64,000 nucleotides of DNA from Planctomycetota bacterium (GTDB lineage Bacteria > Planctomycetota > UBA1135 > JACQFD01): assembly GCA_016792805.1 (NCBI GenBank), contig JAEUHX010000034.1, positions 124,001 through 188,000 on the forward strand, read 5' to 3'. The notes beneath the pieces were generated by a model. That model saw nothing but the letters and a program-made list of their open reading frames with translations. It was not told the DNA's origin and did not search any database. The position numbers and the translations under genes are program-made. Below, piece after piece: positions 32,876-42,073 of the stretch (position 1 is its first letter; each line of letters begins with the position of its first letter).

Positions 32876-35503
32876 TCACGACGCCCGCGTCGTCCGGCGG
32901 CGGCCCGTCGGCGACGACTCCACTTTTTGGAACGTGAAGCCGTCTGCCACCGCGTCCACTTTCACATGGTCGCCTTCGACGATCTCGTCGTTTAGTAGCT
33001 TCGTCGCGAGTTCGTTCTGAATGCGGCTCTGTATCAGCCGCCGCAGGGGGCGTGCGCCGTACACAGGATCGAACCCTTCCTGCGCCAGCACGCTCTTCGC
33101 CTTGTCCGTGAGTTCGATGGTGATTCCACGGGCGCCGAGCTGAGATGCCACTTTTTCGACTTGGATCGACACGATCCGGAGCAGGTCGTCCTTCGACAGC
33201 CGCCGGAAGACGATGATCTCATCGATGCGGTTCAGAAACTCGGGGCGGAAGTGCCTGCGCACGGCCTCCATCGAGCGACGCCGCTGCTCCTCGTCCGTCG
33301 GAACGCGTTCGTCCTGCGCCGCCGTGCCGAGGTTGCTCGTCATCACCAGCAGCGCGTTCCGGAAATCCACCGTTCTGCCTTGGCCGTCCGTGAGGCGCCC
33401 ATCATCGAGGATCTGTAAGAGCGTGTTGAACACATCGGGGTGTGCCTTCTCGACTTCGTCGAACAGCACCACCGCGTAGGGCTTGCGGCGCACCGCCTCC
33501 GTCAGCTGGCCGCCCTCCTCGAAACCAACATATCCCGGAGGAGCGCCCACGAGACGGGAGACCGAGTGCTTCTCTTGATACTCCGACATGTCGAGCCGCA
33601 CGATCGCTCGCTCGTCGTCGAAGAGGAATTCCGCCAGCGCTTTGGTGAGCTCCGTCTTGCCCACGCCTGTCGGGCCGAGGAACAGGAACGAGCCGATCGG
33701 ACGGTTCGGGTCCTGGAGCCCCGCGCGGGCGCGGCGCAGCGCATTGGCGACGGCGCCGACGGCTTCCTCTTGGCCGATCACGCGCTTGCCGAGCCGCGAC
33801 TCCATTTGTACGAGCTTCTGCTTCTCCGTCTCGAGCAGCTTCGAGACGGGGATTCCCGTCCACTTGGAGATCACTTCGGCGACGTCCTCGTCATCGACCT
33901 CCTCCTTCAGCATGCGCCGCGTCTTTTGTACGTTCTGCAGCTCGGCGTTGGCCGTCTCAAGCTGTTTTGTAAGGGCGGGAATCTCACCGTAGCGGATCGC
34001 CGCCACGCGATCGAACTCGCCGCGCCGCTCGTGCTGCTTCTCGGTTTCCTTGAGATCCTCAATCCGCCGCTTCAGCTCGCGGATCTGTGTGATCTTCGCT
34101 TTCTCCGACTGCCAGTGGGCGCGCATCTGTACGGCCTCTTCGCGCGCCAATGCCATCTCTTTCTCGAGCGCTTCGAGCCGCTCGGCGGCCGCCGGGTCGT
34201 CTTTCTCGCGCTGAAGCCCCGTGCGCTCGATCTCGAGCTGCCGGATCCGGCGCTCCACCGCGTCAAGCTCCGTCGGCATCGAATCGATCTCGATGCGAAG
34301 CCGCGACGCGGCCTCGTCGACGCAGTCGATCGCCTTGTCCGGCAGGAAGCGGTCCGCAATGTAACGTTGCGAAAGCTGCGCCGCCGCCACGAGGGCGGAA
34401 TCTTGAATTCGGACACCGTGGTGCGTTTCGTAGCGCTCCTTGAGGCCGCGAAGTATGGCGATCGAATCGTTCACCGAAGGTTCGCCGACCATCACCGGCT
34501 GGAAGCGCCGCTCCAGCGCCGCGTCTTTCTCGACGTGCTTTCGATACTCATCGAGCGTCGTCGCGCCGACGCACCGCAGCTCGCCTCGGGCGAGCGCAGG
34601 CTTCAGGAGATTGGCCGCGTCGACGGCGCCCTCGGCTGCTCCGGCGCCGACCAGCGTGTGAAGCTCATCAATAAACAAAACCACTTCTCCGGCGGATTCT
34701 TGCATCTCCTTCAGCACCGCCTTGAGCCTCTCTTCGAACTCGCCTCGGAACTTGGCGCCCGCCAGGAGCGATCCGAGGTCGAGCGCCATGACGCGCTTGC
34801 CCTTCAGCCCCTCCGGGACGTCGCCCTCCACGATGCGGCGCGCGAGCCCTTCCGCGATGGCCGTCTTGCCGACGCCGGGCTCGCCGATCAGCACGGGGTT
34901 GTTCTTCGTGCGGCGCGAAAGCACCTGGATCACGCGCCGAATCTCCTCGTCGCGGCCGATCACCGGATCGAGCTTTCCCTTGCGCGCGAGATCTGTGAGA
35001 TCCTTCGCATACTTTTCGAGAGCCTGGAATTTGCCCTCGGATTCTTGGTCGGTCACCCGGTGGGGGCCGCGCAGCTCCTCCACCTGCTTTTGTACGGACG
35101 CCTTCGTGAATCCGGAAGACTTCAGCAACTCCGCCACAGCGCCGCGCTTGCGCTCGACCAGCGAAAGGAACAGATGATCGACCGAGACATACTCATCCTT
35201 CATCGAGTGGGCGCGATCGAAGGCCGCGTCGAGCGCCTCCTTCAGATCCGCTGAAAGATACACTTGGCCGCCCGCGCCTGTCACCGTCGGCAGCTTCTCG
35301 GCGAGCGCCACCGCTTTCTTGCGCAGCTCTTTCGGATCGACGCCGAGCTTGCGCACGAGCGTCGAGACGACTCCGCCCTCGTCCTCGAGGAGGCCGGCGA
35401 GGAGATGTTCACATTCGAGCGTCTGTTGATGTTGCCGCTCCGCGAGCCGGCGCGCCGACTCGAGCGCCTGTTGCGCCCGAGTTGTGAGTTTGTCGAGTTG
35501 CAT
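32876..35503 (-). CDS. clpB: ATP-dependent disaggregase ClpB
   Basis: An 875-residue class-A Clp/Hsp100 protein with the full ClpB plan: N domain with two Clp_N repeats (1-145), AAA1 (about 160-395) with Walker A GEPGVGKT and Walker [10 protein letters not shown], the long M-domain coiled coil (about 400-530), and AAA2 (about 545-770) with Walker A GPTGVGKT, pore loop GYVGFEEGG and Walker [16 protein letters not shown]-terminal D2-small domain follows. It works with DnaK to rescue aggregated proteins in the cytoplasm. The M domain and lack of a ClpP-binding loop separate it from ClpA/ClpC. The last 20 residues are a basic low-complexity tail. A sigma-54-like promoter lies upstream. Confidence 0.96.
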   Translation of the reverse strand: MQLDKLTTRAQQALESARRLAERQHQQTLECEHLLAGLLEDEGGVVSTLVRKLGVDPKELRKKAVALAEKLPTVTGAGGQVYLSADLKEALDAAFDRAHSMKDEYVSVDHLFLSLVERKRGAVAELLKSSGFTKASVQKQVEELRGPHRVTDQESEGKFQALEKYAKDLTDLARKGKLDPVIGRDEEIRRVIQVLSRRTKNNPVLIGEPGVGKTAIAEGLARRIVEGDVPEGLKGKRVMALDLGSLLAGAKFRGEFEERLKAVLKEMQESAGEVVLFIDELHTLVGAGAAEGAVDAANLLKPALARGELRCVGATTLDEYRKHVEKDAALERRFQPVMVGEPSVNDSIAILRGLKERYETHHGVRIQDSALVAAAQLSQRYIADRFLPDKAIDCVDEAASRLRIEIDSMPTELDAVERRIRQLEIERTGLQREKDDPAAAERLEALEKEMALAREEAVQMRAHWQSEKAKITQIRELKRRIEDLKETEKQHERRGEFDRVAAIRYGEIPALTKQLETANAELQNVQKTRRMLKEEVDDEDVAEVISKWTGIPVSKLLETEKQKLVQMESRLGKRVIGQEEAVGAVANALRRARAGLQDPNRPIGSFLFLGPTGVGKTELTKALAEFLFDDERAIVRLDMSEYQEKHSVSRLVGAPPGYVGFEEGGQLTEAVRRKPYAVVLFDEVEKAHPDVFNTLLQILDDGRLTDGQGRTVDFRNALLVMTSNLGTAAQDERVPTDEEQRRRSMEAVRRHFRPEFLNRIDEIIVFRRLSKDDLLRIVSIQVEKVASQLGARGITIELTDKAKSVLAQEGFDPVYGARPLRRLIQSRIQNELATKLLNDEIVEGDHVKVDAVADGFTFQKVESSPTGRRRTTRAS

Positions 35504-35543
35504 TGCGTTCGGCCTCCCGAATTGAGGTGCCGCACGCTTCCCC

Positions 35544-35558
35544 GCAACCGGAGTGCCA
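35544..35558 (-). promoter_or_regulatory. candidate sigma-54 (-24/-12) promoter of clpB
   Basis: On the minus strand the sequence is TGGCACTCCGGTTGC: TGGCAC, five bases, TTGC. It has all ten fixed bases of the sigma-54 consensus with exact spacing. Transcription would begin near 35532, about 30 nt before the clpB ATG. No sigma-32-like or CIRCE element was noticed. An enhancer-binding activator would be needed; none is encoded nearby. Confidence 0.5.
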
Positions 35559-35667
35559 GCGGCTGTGCTACCCCTCCTTCCTATGGGACTCAGCAGCCCT
35601 CAAACGCCGCCGCCGCGCCCATCTGCCGGAATGGCGGGCGCGGCGGCGCAGAAGGTGACACCCGGGA

Positions 35668-35743
35668 GGGACGTTTCAGATGTGCTCCGCAAGGCGAGGG
35701 CGACGAGGCCCGCGCGCCGCTCGGATGACTTTTGAAACGTCCT
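35668..35743 (+). repeat. dispersed repeat family 1, internally deleted copy (copy B)
   Basis: A 76-bp element with the outer inverted repeat GGACGTTTCA at 35669 and TGAAACGTCC at 35733-35742. It retains GTGCTCCGCAAGGCGAG on the left and GCTCGGATGACTTTTG on the right, but the central stem region is missing. It resembles a short derivative of copy A and lies between the clpB promoter region and the kelch gene stop. Confidence 0.75.
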
Positions 35744-35769
35744 TCCGGGGCGCGCCCCGGCGGGGCGGG

Positions 35770-37335
35770 TCACGGCGCAAAGAGCTCGCAGGTCGGCTGG
35801 AGGGCCGCCACGCCGCCCGTTTCAATGCCCCCGAAGAGGAAGATGCGCTGACCGTCATGGGTCGGCGCGGCGTAGTGGAACGCCCGCTCATGATTCATGT
35901 TGCCGAGCACGGTCCACGAGGTGCCGTCGAAGTTCTCGACCGAGGTGAGAACCGTCGGCGCGAGGACGCTCCCGACTCCGCCGCCGCAAACCACAAATGT
36001 ACCCGTCGGCAGAGAAGTCACGGAATGGCCGCAGCGCGGCGAGTTCATCGGTGCGCCGGCCGCCCACGTATTGGTGGCGGGATTGAACATCGACACGTCG
36101 GCGATGGCGTTGAATGAAAACGACGTGATCGAACCCGTGGCGCCGCCCGAAAGAACGATGCGCCCGTCGACCAGCGTCCCGACGCTCGCCAGCGCGCGCG
36201 ACGTGCCGGGCACGCTGCCGGTCGAACTCCAAGTATTTGTTGCCGGGTTATAGATCGCGGCCGTGTTGAAGAACGACGGGAGCGAGAAAAGACCCGGTCC
36301 GGCTCCGGTGGCCGCCAGCACGCGGCCATTTGGCAGCAGAGAGACCGCGAGCCCTGTCCGCTTCCACGGCATCGGAGCCGCATTGCTCCAGGTGCCGGTG
36401 GCGGGATTGTAGATCTCCACCGAATCCGTGGCGCTCGAGACGATTGCGAGAGCCGCATTCAGAGGCGTGGTGTTGTCGACTTGCGTCGATCCGCCGAGCA
36501 CCATCACGCGGCCGTCCTGGAGCTTCACGATCGAGTGGAAATAGCGCTTCTGCGTCATCGGCCCCGTCGGCACGACCGTATTCGTCGCCGGATCATACAG
36601 CTCCGCCGAAGTGAGCGTATTATTGAGATCATCGTTGCCGCCGCAGACAAGGATCTTGCCATTATTGAGTGCCGCAGCGCTGGCGAATGCGCGCTCGATC
36701 ATCATGTCGGGACCCGACGTGACATCCTGCATCTTCCGGTCGTAGCGCTCCGTCGTCTTGAGATAGGTGCCCCCTTGGAGCGCGCCGTCGTTCCCGCCGA
36801 ACACGATGTGGTCGCCGTTCGGCATCACCGCGCCCGGCATGAACCCGCGCGTCTTGATCGGTACGTCGAGGCAATCGGTCGACGTCCCGTGCGGGCCCGC
36901 GACCACGATCACCACATTATTCGAGAGCTTATCGATGAGCGTCGTCGGGCCGGGAAGCGTGAACGCCTGGCCGTAGAGCTTCGCGCTGAGTCCGACGAGC
37001 GTCGGGAAGTTATTCAAGATCTGCAGAGCCGGGAACGGCTCCGGCGTCGTGCCGTAGGCACCGCCATAGCTGAACATCGAGATGTCGAGGCTGAAGGCTC
37101 GCGTATCTGTGGGATCGATGAACGCGATCGGCAGCGGACCCGTCGTGTCCGCGAGCGCCACCACCCAGAACTGCCCGGGCGGCGTTCCCGTCACGGTGAA
37201 GTTCCAGGGCTCGAACAGGATTCCGCCGGAGACGTCGAGGACGAGGTCCTGGGCGACCGCGGGACGGGAGAATCCGGCGGTCAGGAGGGCGGCACCGGCG
37301 AGGAGGGCGATGGAGCGAGTCAGATGCTTCGTCAT
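35770..37335 (-). CDS. exported kelch-repeat beta-propeller protein
   Basis: A 521-residue secreted protein. ATG 37335 gives a signal peptide (about 1-29, ending AVAQ). Residues 30-150 form an N-terminal beta domain; from about 155 on there are six to seven kelch blades with the pattern ML-DGRV-LGG, then the Y-N/D-P-A-T-N/G-T-W motif (SVEIYNPATGTW, AAIYNPATNTW, VSMFNPATNTW). Kelch propellers of the galactose-oxidase type bind other proteins or glycans, but the copper ligands of galactose oxidase were not recognised, so a structural or binding role is more likely. The frame runs on upstream to 37407 without a signal sequence. A family-1 repeat lies 26 bp beyond its stop. Confidence 0.82.
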   Translation of the reverse strand: MTKHLTRSIALLAGAALLTAGFSRPAVAQDLVLDVSGGILFEPWNFTVTGTPPGQFWVVALADTTGPLPIAFIDPTDTRAFSLDISMFSYGGAYGTTPEPFPALQILNNFPTLVGLSAKLYGQAFTLPGPTTLIDKLSNNVVIVVAGPHGTSTDCLDVPIKTRGFMPGAVMPNGDHIVFGGNDGALQGGTYLKTTERYDRKMQDVTSGPDMMIERAFASAAALNNGKILVCGGNDDLNNTLTSAELYDPATNTVVPTGPMTQKRYFHSIVKLQDGRVMVLGGSTQVDNTTPLNAALAIVSSATDSVEIYNPATGTWSNAAPMPWKRTGLAVSLLPNGRVLAATGAGPGLFSLPSFFNTAAIYNPATNTWSSTGSVPGTSRALASVGTLVDGRIVLSGGATGSITSFSFNAIADVSMFNPATNTWAAGAPMNSPRCGHSVTSLPTGTFVVCGGGVGSVLAPTVLTSVENFDGTSWTVLGNMNHERAFHYAAPTHDGQRIFLFGGIETGGVAALQPTCELFAP

Positions 37336-37430
37336 AGGAGCTCGAGTTCGGGGGCGCAGACGAAGAGAGGACTCCTCCAGGGTAGAGTCCGGCGCCCGAA
37401 AGCGCACCCTGGCACCCCAGATTGTTCTCC

Positions 37431-38282
37431 ATGCACGAGCCCGCCACGACGCCGCTTCTCCGCCCCGACAGCTTCCGCGATCGCACGGTCATCGTCACGG
37501 GCGGAGGGACGGGGCTCGGCCTCGAAACGTCGCGCACCTTCGGGCGCCTCGGCGCGCGCGTGATCGTCCTGAGCCGAAACCCCGAGCACCACGCGCAGAT
37601 TCGGGAGGACGGCGCGCGGGAGCGCTTCGAAGTGGAGACGGCTGTGCTCGACGTGCGCGAACCCGACCGCGTCGCTGACGTGTTTGACGGGATCGCCAAG
37701 CGCCATGGCCGCATCGATGTGCTCATCAATAACGCCGCCGGCAATTTTCTCTGCCCGGCCGAGAAGCTTCGCGCCAAAGGCTGGCGCGCCGTGATCGACA
37801 TCGCGCTGAGCGGCGCCTTTTATTGTGCACAGGCAGCTGGCCGACATATGTTGCGCCGCGGCTCCGGATCGATTGTGAACGTCATCGCCACCTATTCGTG
37901 GTCGGGGATGCCGGGAGTTGTGCATTCTGCCGCTGCGAAAGCCGGCCTCTGGGCCGTGACGCGCACGCTTGCTGCCGAGTGGGGCTCCCGCGGCGTGCGC
38001 GTCAATGCCATCGCCCCCGGGGTGTTCGAGTCCCAGGGCGCTGAGCAGAATTTATGGTGGACGCCGGAGCTGAAGCAGTCGGTTCTCGGGGGCGTTCCAG
38101 CCGGGCGCTTCGCAACGACTTTTGAAGTCGCGCAGGCCATCGCATTCCTCGCGTCGGAGTACGCTTCTTATATGAACGGGACGTGCCTCACCATCGACGG
38201 CGGGCGCGAGCTGCCGAAGGGGCTAGGCGGTACGCCGTTCGACGCCGCGACCTCGATCGGGCGCCGGGCGAGCTCAGGCTGA
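37431..38282 (+). CDS. SDR oxidoreductase, 2,4-dienoyl-CoA reductase-like
   Basis: A 283-residue short-chain dehydrogenase. The cofactor motif TGGGTGLG (near residue 22) and NNAAGNFLCPAE (near 99) are typical of 2,4-dienoyl-CoA reductases. The canonical Tyr of YxxxK is replaced: the segment reads VVHSAAAKAG, with His at the Tyr position and the Lys retained. The same is seen in the dienoyl-CoA reductase group, where another Tyr is catalytic. These NADPH enzymes remove double bonds during beta-oxidation of unsaturated fatty acids. ATG 37431 is preferred over TTG 37422. Its 3' end overlaps that of the convergent aminotransferase gene by 9 bp. Confidence 0.85.
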   Translation: MHEPATTPLLRPDSFRDRTVIVTGGGTGLGLETSRTFGRLGARVIVLSRNPEHHAQIREDGARERFEVETAVLDVREPDRVADVFDGIAKRHGRIDVLINNAAGNFLCPAEKLRAKGWRAVIDIALSGAFYCAQAAGRHMLRRGSGSIVNVIATYSWSGMPGVVHSAAAKAGLWAVTRTLAAEWGSRGVRVNAIAPGVFESQGAEQNLWWTPELKQSVLGGVPAGRFATTFEVAQAIAFLASEYASYMNGTCLTIDGGRELPKGLGGTPFDAATSIGRRASSG

Positions 38283-39401
38283 GGCCGCCTTCTGCACAGT
38301 TCGGATTGCCTCCGCAACCCGCGCCACGGTTGCGCGGTCCATCCCAATGTAAGAAGGCACATAGAGGCCGCGTTCCCAGAGACGCCTTGAGACGGGGAAC
38401 TGTGCGTTTGCCTTTCCCTCGAACATGGACTGCTGGTGCGTCGGGTAGAAGAACGTCCTTGTTTCAACTCCGAGGGAGTCGAGACGGCGTTGGAGTTCCA
38501 CGCGCGAGAGGCCAAAGTCGTCTTCGACAAGCACTCCGAACACCCAATAAACATTCTGTGCCCAATCGCGCGTCGGCGGAAGAGTAATACCTCGAATTCC
38601 GCGAAGCTCTTCCTCGTACCAGCGCGCTATGGCGATCTTGGCGGCGACGGCCTCTTCAGCGTGCTCCATCTGAGCGACTCCGATGGCGGCCTGAAGATTG
38701 GTCATTCGATATTGAAAACCCACACCATCGTGCACGAATCGAGTCTCGTTCGACCGGCCGAGGCAAAGATTGCGCAGCGATCGCAGCCGCGCGGCGGTGG
38801 TATCGTCGTCGGTGACCACCATTCCACCTTCGCCAGTAGTAATAATCTTGTTGGCGTAGAAGCTGAACGCGGCCGCGATGCCGAAGCTCCCAGCTCGGCG
38901 CCCGCGGACCGTGGCCCCGTGGGCCTCCGCAGCGTCCTCGAGAACGGTGAGGTTTCGCCGCCGCGCAATCTCTGCAATCGCGGCCATGTCACACGGATGT
39001 CCATAAATGTGAACCGCGAGGATGGCTTTCGTGCGGGGCGTGATGGCCGCCTCGATCTTCTCCACGTCGACCGTCCACGAGTGCTCATCGGCGTCGACGA
39101 ACACCGGCTTCGCGCCGAGGTAGAGCAGCGCGAAGACCGGCGCCATCATCGTGAAGTCAGGGCAAATGACCTCGTCGCCGGGGCCGATCTCGGCAGCGGC
39201 GAAGGCGAGGTGGCACGCCACGGTGCCGTTGGCGCAGGCGATGCCGTAACGAACACCACAAAAATCGGCGAACGAGCGCTCGAATCGGTCGAGATACTCG
39301 CCCGCAGAAGAGATCCAGTTCTCCTGGAGAGCCTTTGTGACGTACGGCAGCTCGTTGCCCCACTGATGGGGCCGGCTGACTGGGATTCGCGGCTGAGGCA
39401 T
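38274..39401 (-). CDS. DegT/DnrJ/EryC1 aminotransferase, perosamine-synthase-like
   Basis: A 375-residue PLP-dependent sugar aminotransferase. The Schiff-base Lys is in SFYANKIITTGEGGM, and CANGTVACHLAFAAAEIGPG and VLEDAAEAHGA are family motifs. The pattern is closest to GDP-perosamine synthase (PerA/RfbE), which turns a 4-keto-6-deoxy sugar into a 4-amino sugar. It starts 4 bp after the epimerase stop, and the pair probably makes an amino sugar nucleotide for the glycan locus. The preceding AAGTAAGG may serve as its ribosome binding site. It is the last gene of the minus-strand run. Confidence 0.88.
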   Translation of the reverse strand: MPQPRIPVSRPHQWGNELPYVTKALQENWISSAGEYLDRFERSFADFCGVRYGIACANGTVACHLAFAAAEIGPGDEVICPDFTMMAPVFALLYLGAKPVFVDADEHSWTVDVEKIEAAITPRTKAILAVHIYGHPCDMAAIAEIARRRNLTVLEDAAEAHGATVRGRRAGSFGIAAAFSFYANKIITTGEGGMVVTDDDTTAARLRSLRNLCLGRSNETRFVHDGVGFQYRMTNLQAAIGVAQMEHAEEAVAAKIAIARWYEEELRGIRGITLPPTRDWAQNVYWVFGVLVEDDFGLSRVELQRRLDSLGVETRTFFYPTHQQSMFEGKANAQFPVSRRLWERGLYVPSYIGMDRATVARVAEAIRTVQKAASA

Positions 39402-39405
39402 AACC

Positions 39406-40410
39406 TTACTTGAAGACCGCGGTCCCTTCGACGAAGTCCTCCCAGCTCCAGCGCTTTCCATGGCTGTTGAACCAGTCCACAGTCCACTTGAGCCCGTCCT
39501 CGATGGAGCAGCGCGGCTTGACGGAGATGTACTTCCGGAGAAGCGAATTATCACAACGGAAGCGATCGATATCGAGGCGCCGCAGTCGGCGAGGATCGAC
39601 CTCAATCTTCAGGTCCTTGACGCCCATGATCTCCGCGATTCTCCGCGTCAGCCACTCCACGGAGTAGCAATTGTCCGAGCCCACTTGGACGGGCAGTCCG
39701 AAGGGGGCATCGCTGCGCATGAGGTCGATCAGCCAGCGCGCCGTATCATGCACATAGGTGAAATCTCGCTCCGCCTTGAGATTCCCGAGCCGGACGACGT
39801 TCCCGCGCGCGAGCTGGGCGATGATCTCGGGAATCACATAGGGTTCGGTCTCGCGCGGCCCGTAGGCGTTGAAGATTCTCGCCACGAGCACGGGGACGTT
39901 GTGCTCCTTGTGATATGTGAAGCAGAGGCGATCCGCGGCAAGCTTGCTGACGGCATAGGTATTGAGCGGCAGCAGCTCGGTATTCTCAGTCACTTTCTCT
40001 GTGGGCGCCTCGCCGTACACTTCCGTGGAAGACACATAAAGGTAACGCTTAATGCCGAACTGTTTCGTCGCCTGGAGCAGGCTGAGACATCCCAGCACGT
40101 TGATCTGGAAGAACCGCGCAGGCACGTCGTAGGCGGTCGGAACATACGTGTCGCCGACCGTGCTGAGGATGAACTCAACTTTGTTTTCCGTGATCGCTTG
40201 CGCCACGCGCCACGGGTCGAGGACGTCGCCCGAAACTACGGTGATCTGCTCTCGCACCTCGGACAGGTTCGCCAGAGTGCCATGCAAGAAATTGTCGTAG
40301 ACCACGACGCGGGCGCCGTCGTCCAGGAGCTCGCGGACGATGGCGGAGCCGACGAAGCCGGCGCCGCCGGCAACCATCACTGTTTTCCCTCGAATGTCTA
40401 AGAGTGCCAT
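39406..40410 (-). CDS. NDP-sugar epimerase/dehydratase
   Basis: A 334-residue extended SDR. The nucleotide motif GGAGFVGS is near residue 15, the catalytic Ser is in YVSSTEVYG, and Tyr/Lys are in YAVSKLAADR. The family converts UDP- or GDP-activated sugars by 4-keto chemistry; UDP-glucose 4-epimerases and GDP-mannose dehydratases look alike at this level, so the exact reaction is open. The aminotransferase immediately downstream would use a 4-keto-sugar product, favouring a dehydratase-type or epimerase role in the same route. It begins 56 bp after the GT2 stop and is probably co-transcribed with it. Confidence 0.87.
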   Translation of the reverse strand: MALLDIRGKTVMVAGGAGFVGSAIVRELLDDGARVVVYDNFLHGTLANLSEVREQITVVSGDVLDPWRVAQAITENKVEFILSTVGDTYVPTAYDVPARFFQINVLGCLSLLQATKQFGIKRYLYVSSTEVYGEAPTEKVTENTELLPLNTYAVSKLAADRLCFTYHKEHNVPVLVARIFNAYGPRETEPYVIPEIIAQLARGNVVRLGNLKAERDFTYVHDTARWLIDLMRSDAPFGLPVQVGSDNCYSVEWLTRRIAEIMGVKDLKIEVDPRRLRRLDIDRFRCDNSLLRKYISVKPRCSIEDGLKWTVDWFNSHGKRWSWEDFVEGTAVFK

Positions 40411-40466
40411 GGAGAGGAATCCTCAGCTTGTGCGGAACTGGGACGGGGGTTGAGGTTCGCAAATCG

Positions 40467-41234
40467 TTAACAAGCTCCGCGAAGCGCTTCCCATCGGAGG
40501 CGCGCCACGGTGCCCAAGTATTTCATGCCTTTCGAGATCATTCCGGACTCGGTCTTTGATTCTCCGGACCGGCGAGGAACGCAGACGTACGGAATCTCAA
40601 CGATCCGAAATCCTCGACGGTGAGCCCGGAAGATCAAGTCGATAAAGTATTCTCCGTAGTCGCCGCGAAGAGAGATTTGCTCGAAGACGCTCCGGCGAGC
40701 GGCGATGAACCCGCTCGTGTGATCGCGGAAGTCGCGCACCAGGAGCATGCTGGAGAGCGTTGTGATCACGCTGCTCAGCCAGATGCGCAGACGCGTGCCT
40801 GTGCGGGAATCGCTGCCGCCCTGAACATATCGAGATCCCACCGCAATATCACAGCGGCTCTCCACCGCGCTCACGAGCGCCGGGAGCAGCTCGGGAGGCT
40901 GTGAGAAGTCACAATCGAGCCAACAGATGATGGAGCCGCGGGATTCACGAATGCCTCGCTGAATCGCGGATGTGAGCCCGCGTTCACCAATGCGCCGGAT
41001 GACTCGAAGTTCAGGTGTTGTCTTCGACCTGATCTCGGCGATTCGCCACGTCTCGTCCGGCGAATTGTCGTCTACGACGATGAGCTCTAGATCCCAGGCC
41101 TTGAGAGCATGGCGAATTGCAATGATGAGATCTTCAATATTACCCGCTTCGTTGTAAGTCGGAAGAATGACCGTCACATGAGGCCGGACAGATCCGGCCC
41201 CGGGCGTCGACATCGGCTCGGCGGGGAGACTCAT
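40467..41234 (-). CDS. GT2 glycosyltransferase, polyprenyl-phosphate sugar synthase-like
   Basis: A 255-residue GT-A family glycosyltransferase. The DPM1-like blocks are VILPTYNEAGNIEDLI, IVVDDNSPDETW, GLTSAIQRGIRES and WLDCDFSQPPELLPALV (the D-x-D-like metal site); there are no C-terminal membrane helices. Dolichol-phosphate-mannose-synthase relatives move a sugar from an NDP donor to a polyprenyl phosphate. The product could feed the GT-C-like membrane protein encoded upstream in the same operon, since GT-C enzymes use polyprenyl-phosphate sugars. Confidence 0.87.
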   Translation of the reverse strand: MSLPAEPMSTPGAGSVRPHVTVILPTYNEAGNIEDLIIAIRHALKAWDLELIVVDDNSPDETWRIAEIRSKTTPELRVIRRIGERGLTSAIQRGIRESRGSIICWLDCDFSQPPELLPALVSAVESRCDIAVGSRYVQGGSDSRTGTRLRIWLSSVITTLSSMLLVRDFRDHTSGFIAARRSVFEQISLRGDYGEYFIDLIFRAHRRGFRIVEIPYVCVPRRSGESKTESGMISKGMKYLGTVARLRWEALRGAC

Positions 41235-42073
41235 CAGTTCAGCAGGGACCAGGCTCGGACTGTGCGGGGTGCGGTCCGCTCCGTCTCAAAGAAACACTGC
41301 CGATCGGCTCTCGTCCACCGGATGCCGGCAGTTTGTGTGTCCTATTCTGCATCCATGGATGAAGAGTGACAAGCCCATGGCCTCCGGTGGATCGTGTTGC
41401 CGGTTTTGAGCGAACGCCGCAAAAGGAGGTCTCCCAGCGACGCCGGCGCGCAGCGCTTCGACCTCGGACGTCGCGGGCACGCTTACTTGCGCTCTGGCAG
41501 GGGCTTGCGAGTTTTGCAGCGGCGCGGTGAGCCCACGGCGCTCCTCGGCGTGTTGCAGAAATCCGGGCAGCGAAGCCTCTGCGGAACGGCTCGCGCCGAT
41601 CCTGAGCCAGAAGTCCGCCTCAGGAGCCTTGGGCAAAAGTGCCCAACAATGCGAGCACTAGCTGCCCGTGGCAAAAGTGCTCCGCAGAGCGAGCGCGAGG
41701 ATTTTTCGCGAGATCGAGAAGGACCGCCGTAGACGTCGCAAGGAGTTACGACGCAGCCGCCATCCTCGAGCTCAATCGGCGGACCCGCCTCTCTTCGCTG
41801 TCCATTCCTAGGGAGCGGCGAAAACTGCAGTTGCTCCGAGGTCAAGAAACCAAACAACGGGGTCCTTGGGCGGCACCTTCCGGGGTGCGGCGAGGCCGGA
41901 ATCCCGCCTTGCGGCATGGGGGCAGCGAGTGAAAGAAACAGGCAGCCCCGGTTCTTGACTTCGCAGATCCCAAGATTCGGACTCGAGAATGCCTTCGGAA
42001 CCTCTTCGGCGAGGCAGGATTGGCAGAACTGCCAGTGATTTCAGCGCCGACGCGGCCCCTCGCTGCCCGGCGG
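41235..42073. other. 839-bp region without a recognised gene
   Basis: Between the GT-C-like gene and the GT2 gene there is no ORF with a recognisable family or protein-like codon use. Short frames near 41394-41932 exist on both strands but look like shadows of GC-rich DNA. Besides the family-1 copy, the region holds a 7-bp stem TTGGGCA/TGCCCAA (41628-41645) whose loop is AAAG, and a second GGCAAAAGTGC end unit about 40 bp upstream of the repeat. It may be the remains of a lost gene. Confidence 0.5.
41670..41755 (+). repeat. dispersed repeat family 1, left half (copy C)
   Basis: GGCAAAAGTGCTCCGCAGAG at the left end is followed by CGAGCGCGAGGATTTTTCGC, AGATCGAGAAGGACCGCCGT and AAGGAGTTACGACG. 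The right half (normally AGCTCGGATGACTTTT) is missing, replaced by unrelated sequence after 41755. It lies between two glycosyltransferase genes. Confidence 0.72.

Noticed and set aside
33440-35254. 604-codon plus-strand frame opposite clpB
   Set aside because: Leu/Arg/His-rich shadow of the clpB coding sequence.
41394-41932. Short frames on both strands in the gene-poor region
   Set aside because: No family similarity, Arg-rich composition, and part of the frames simply translates the family-1 repeat.
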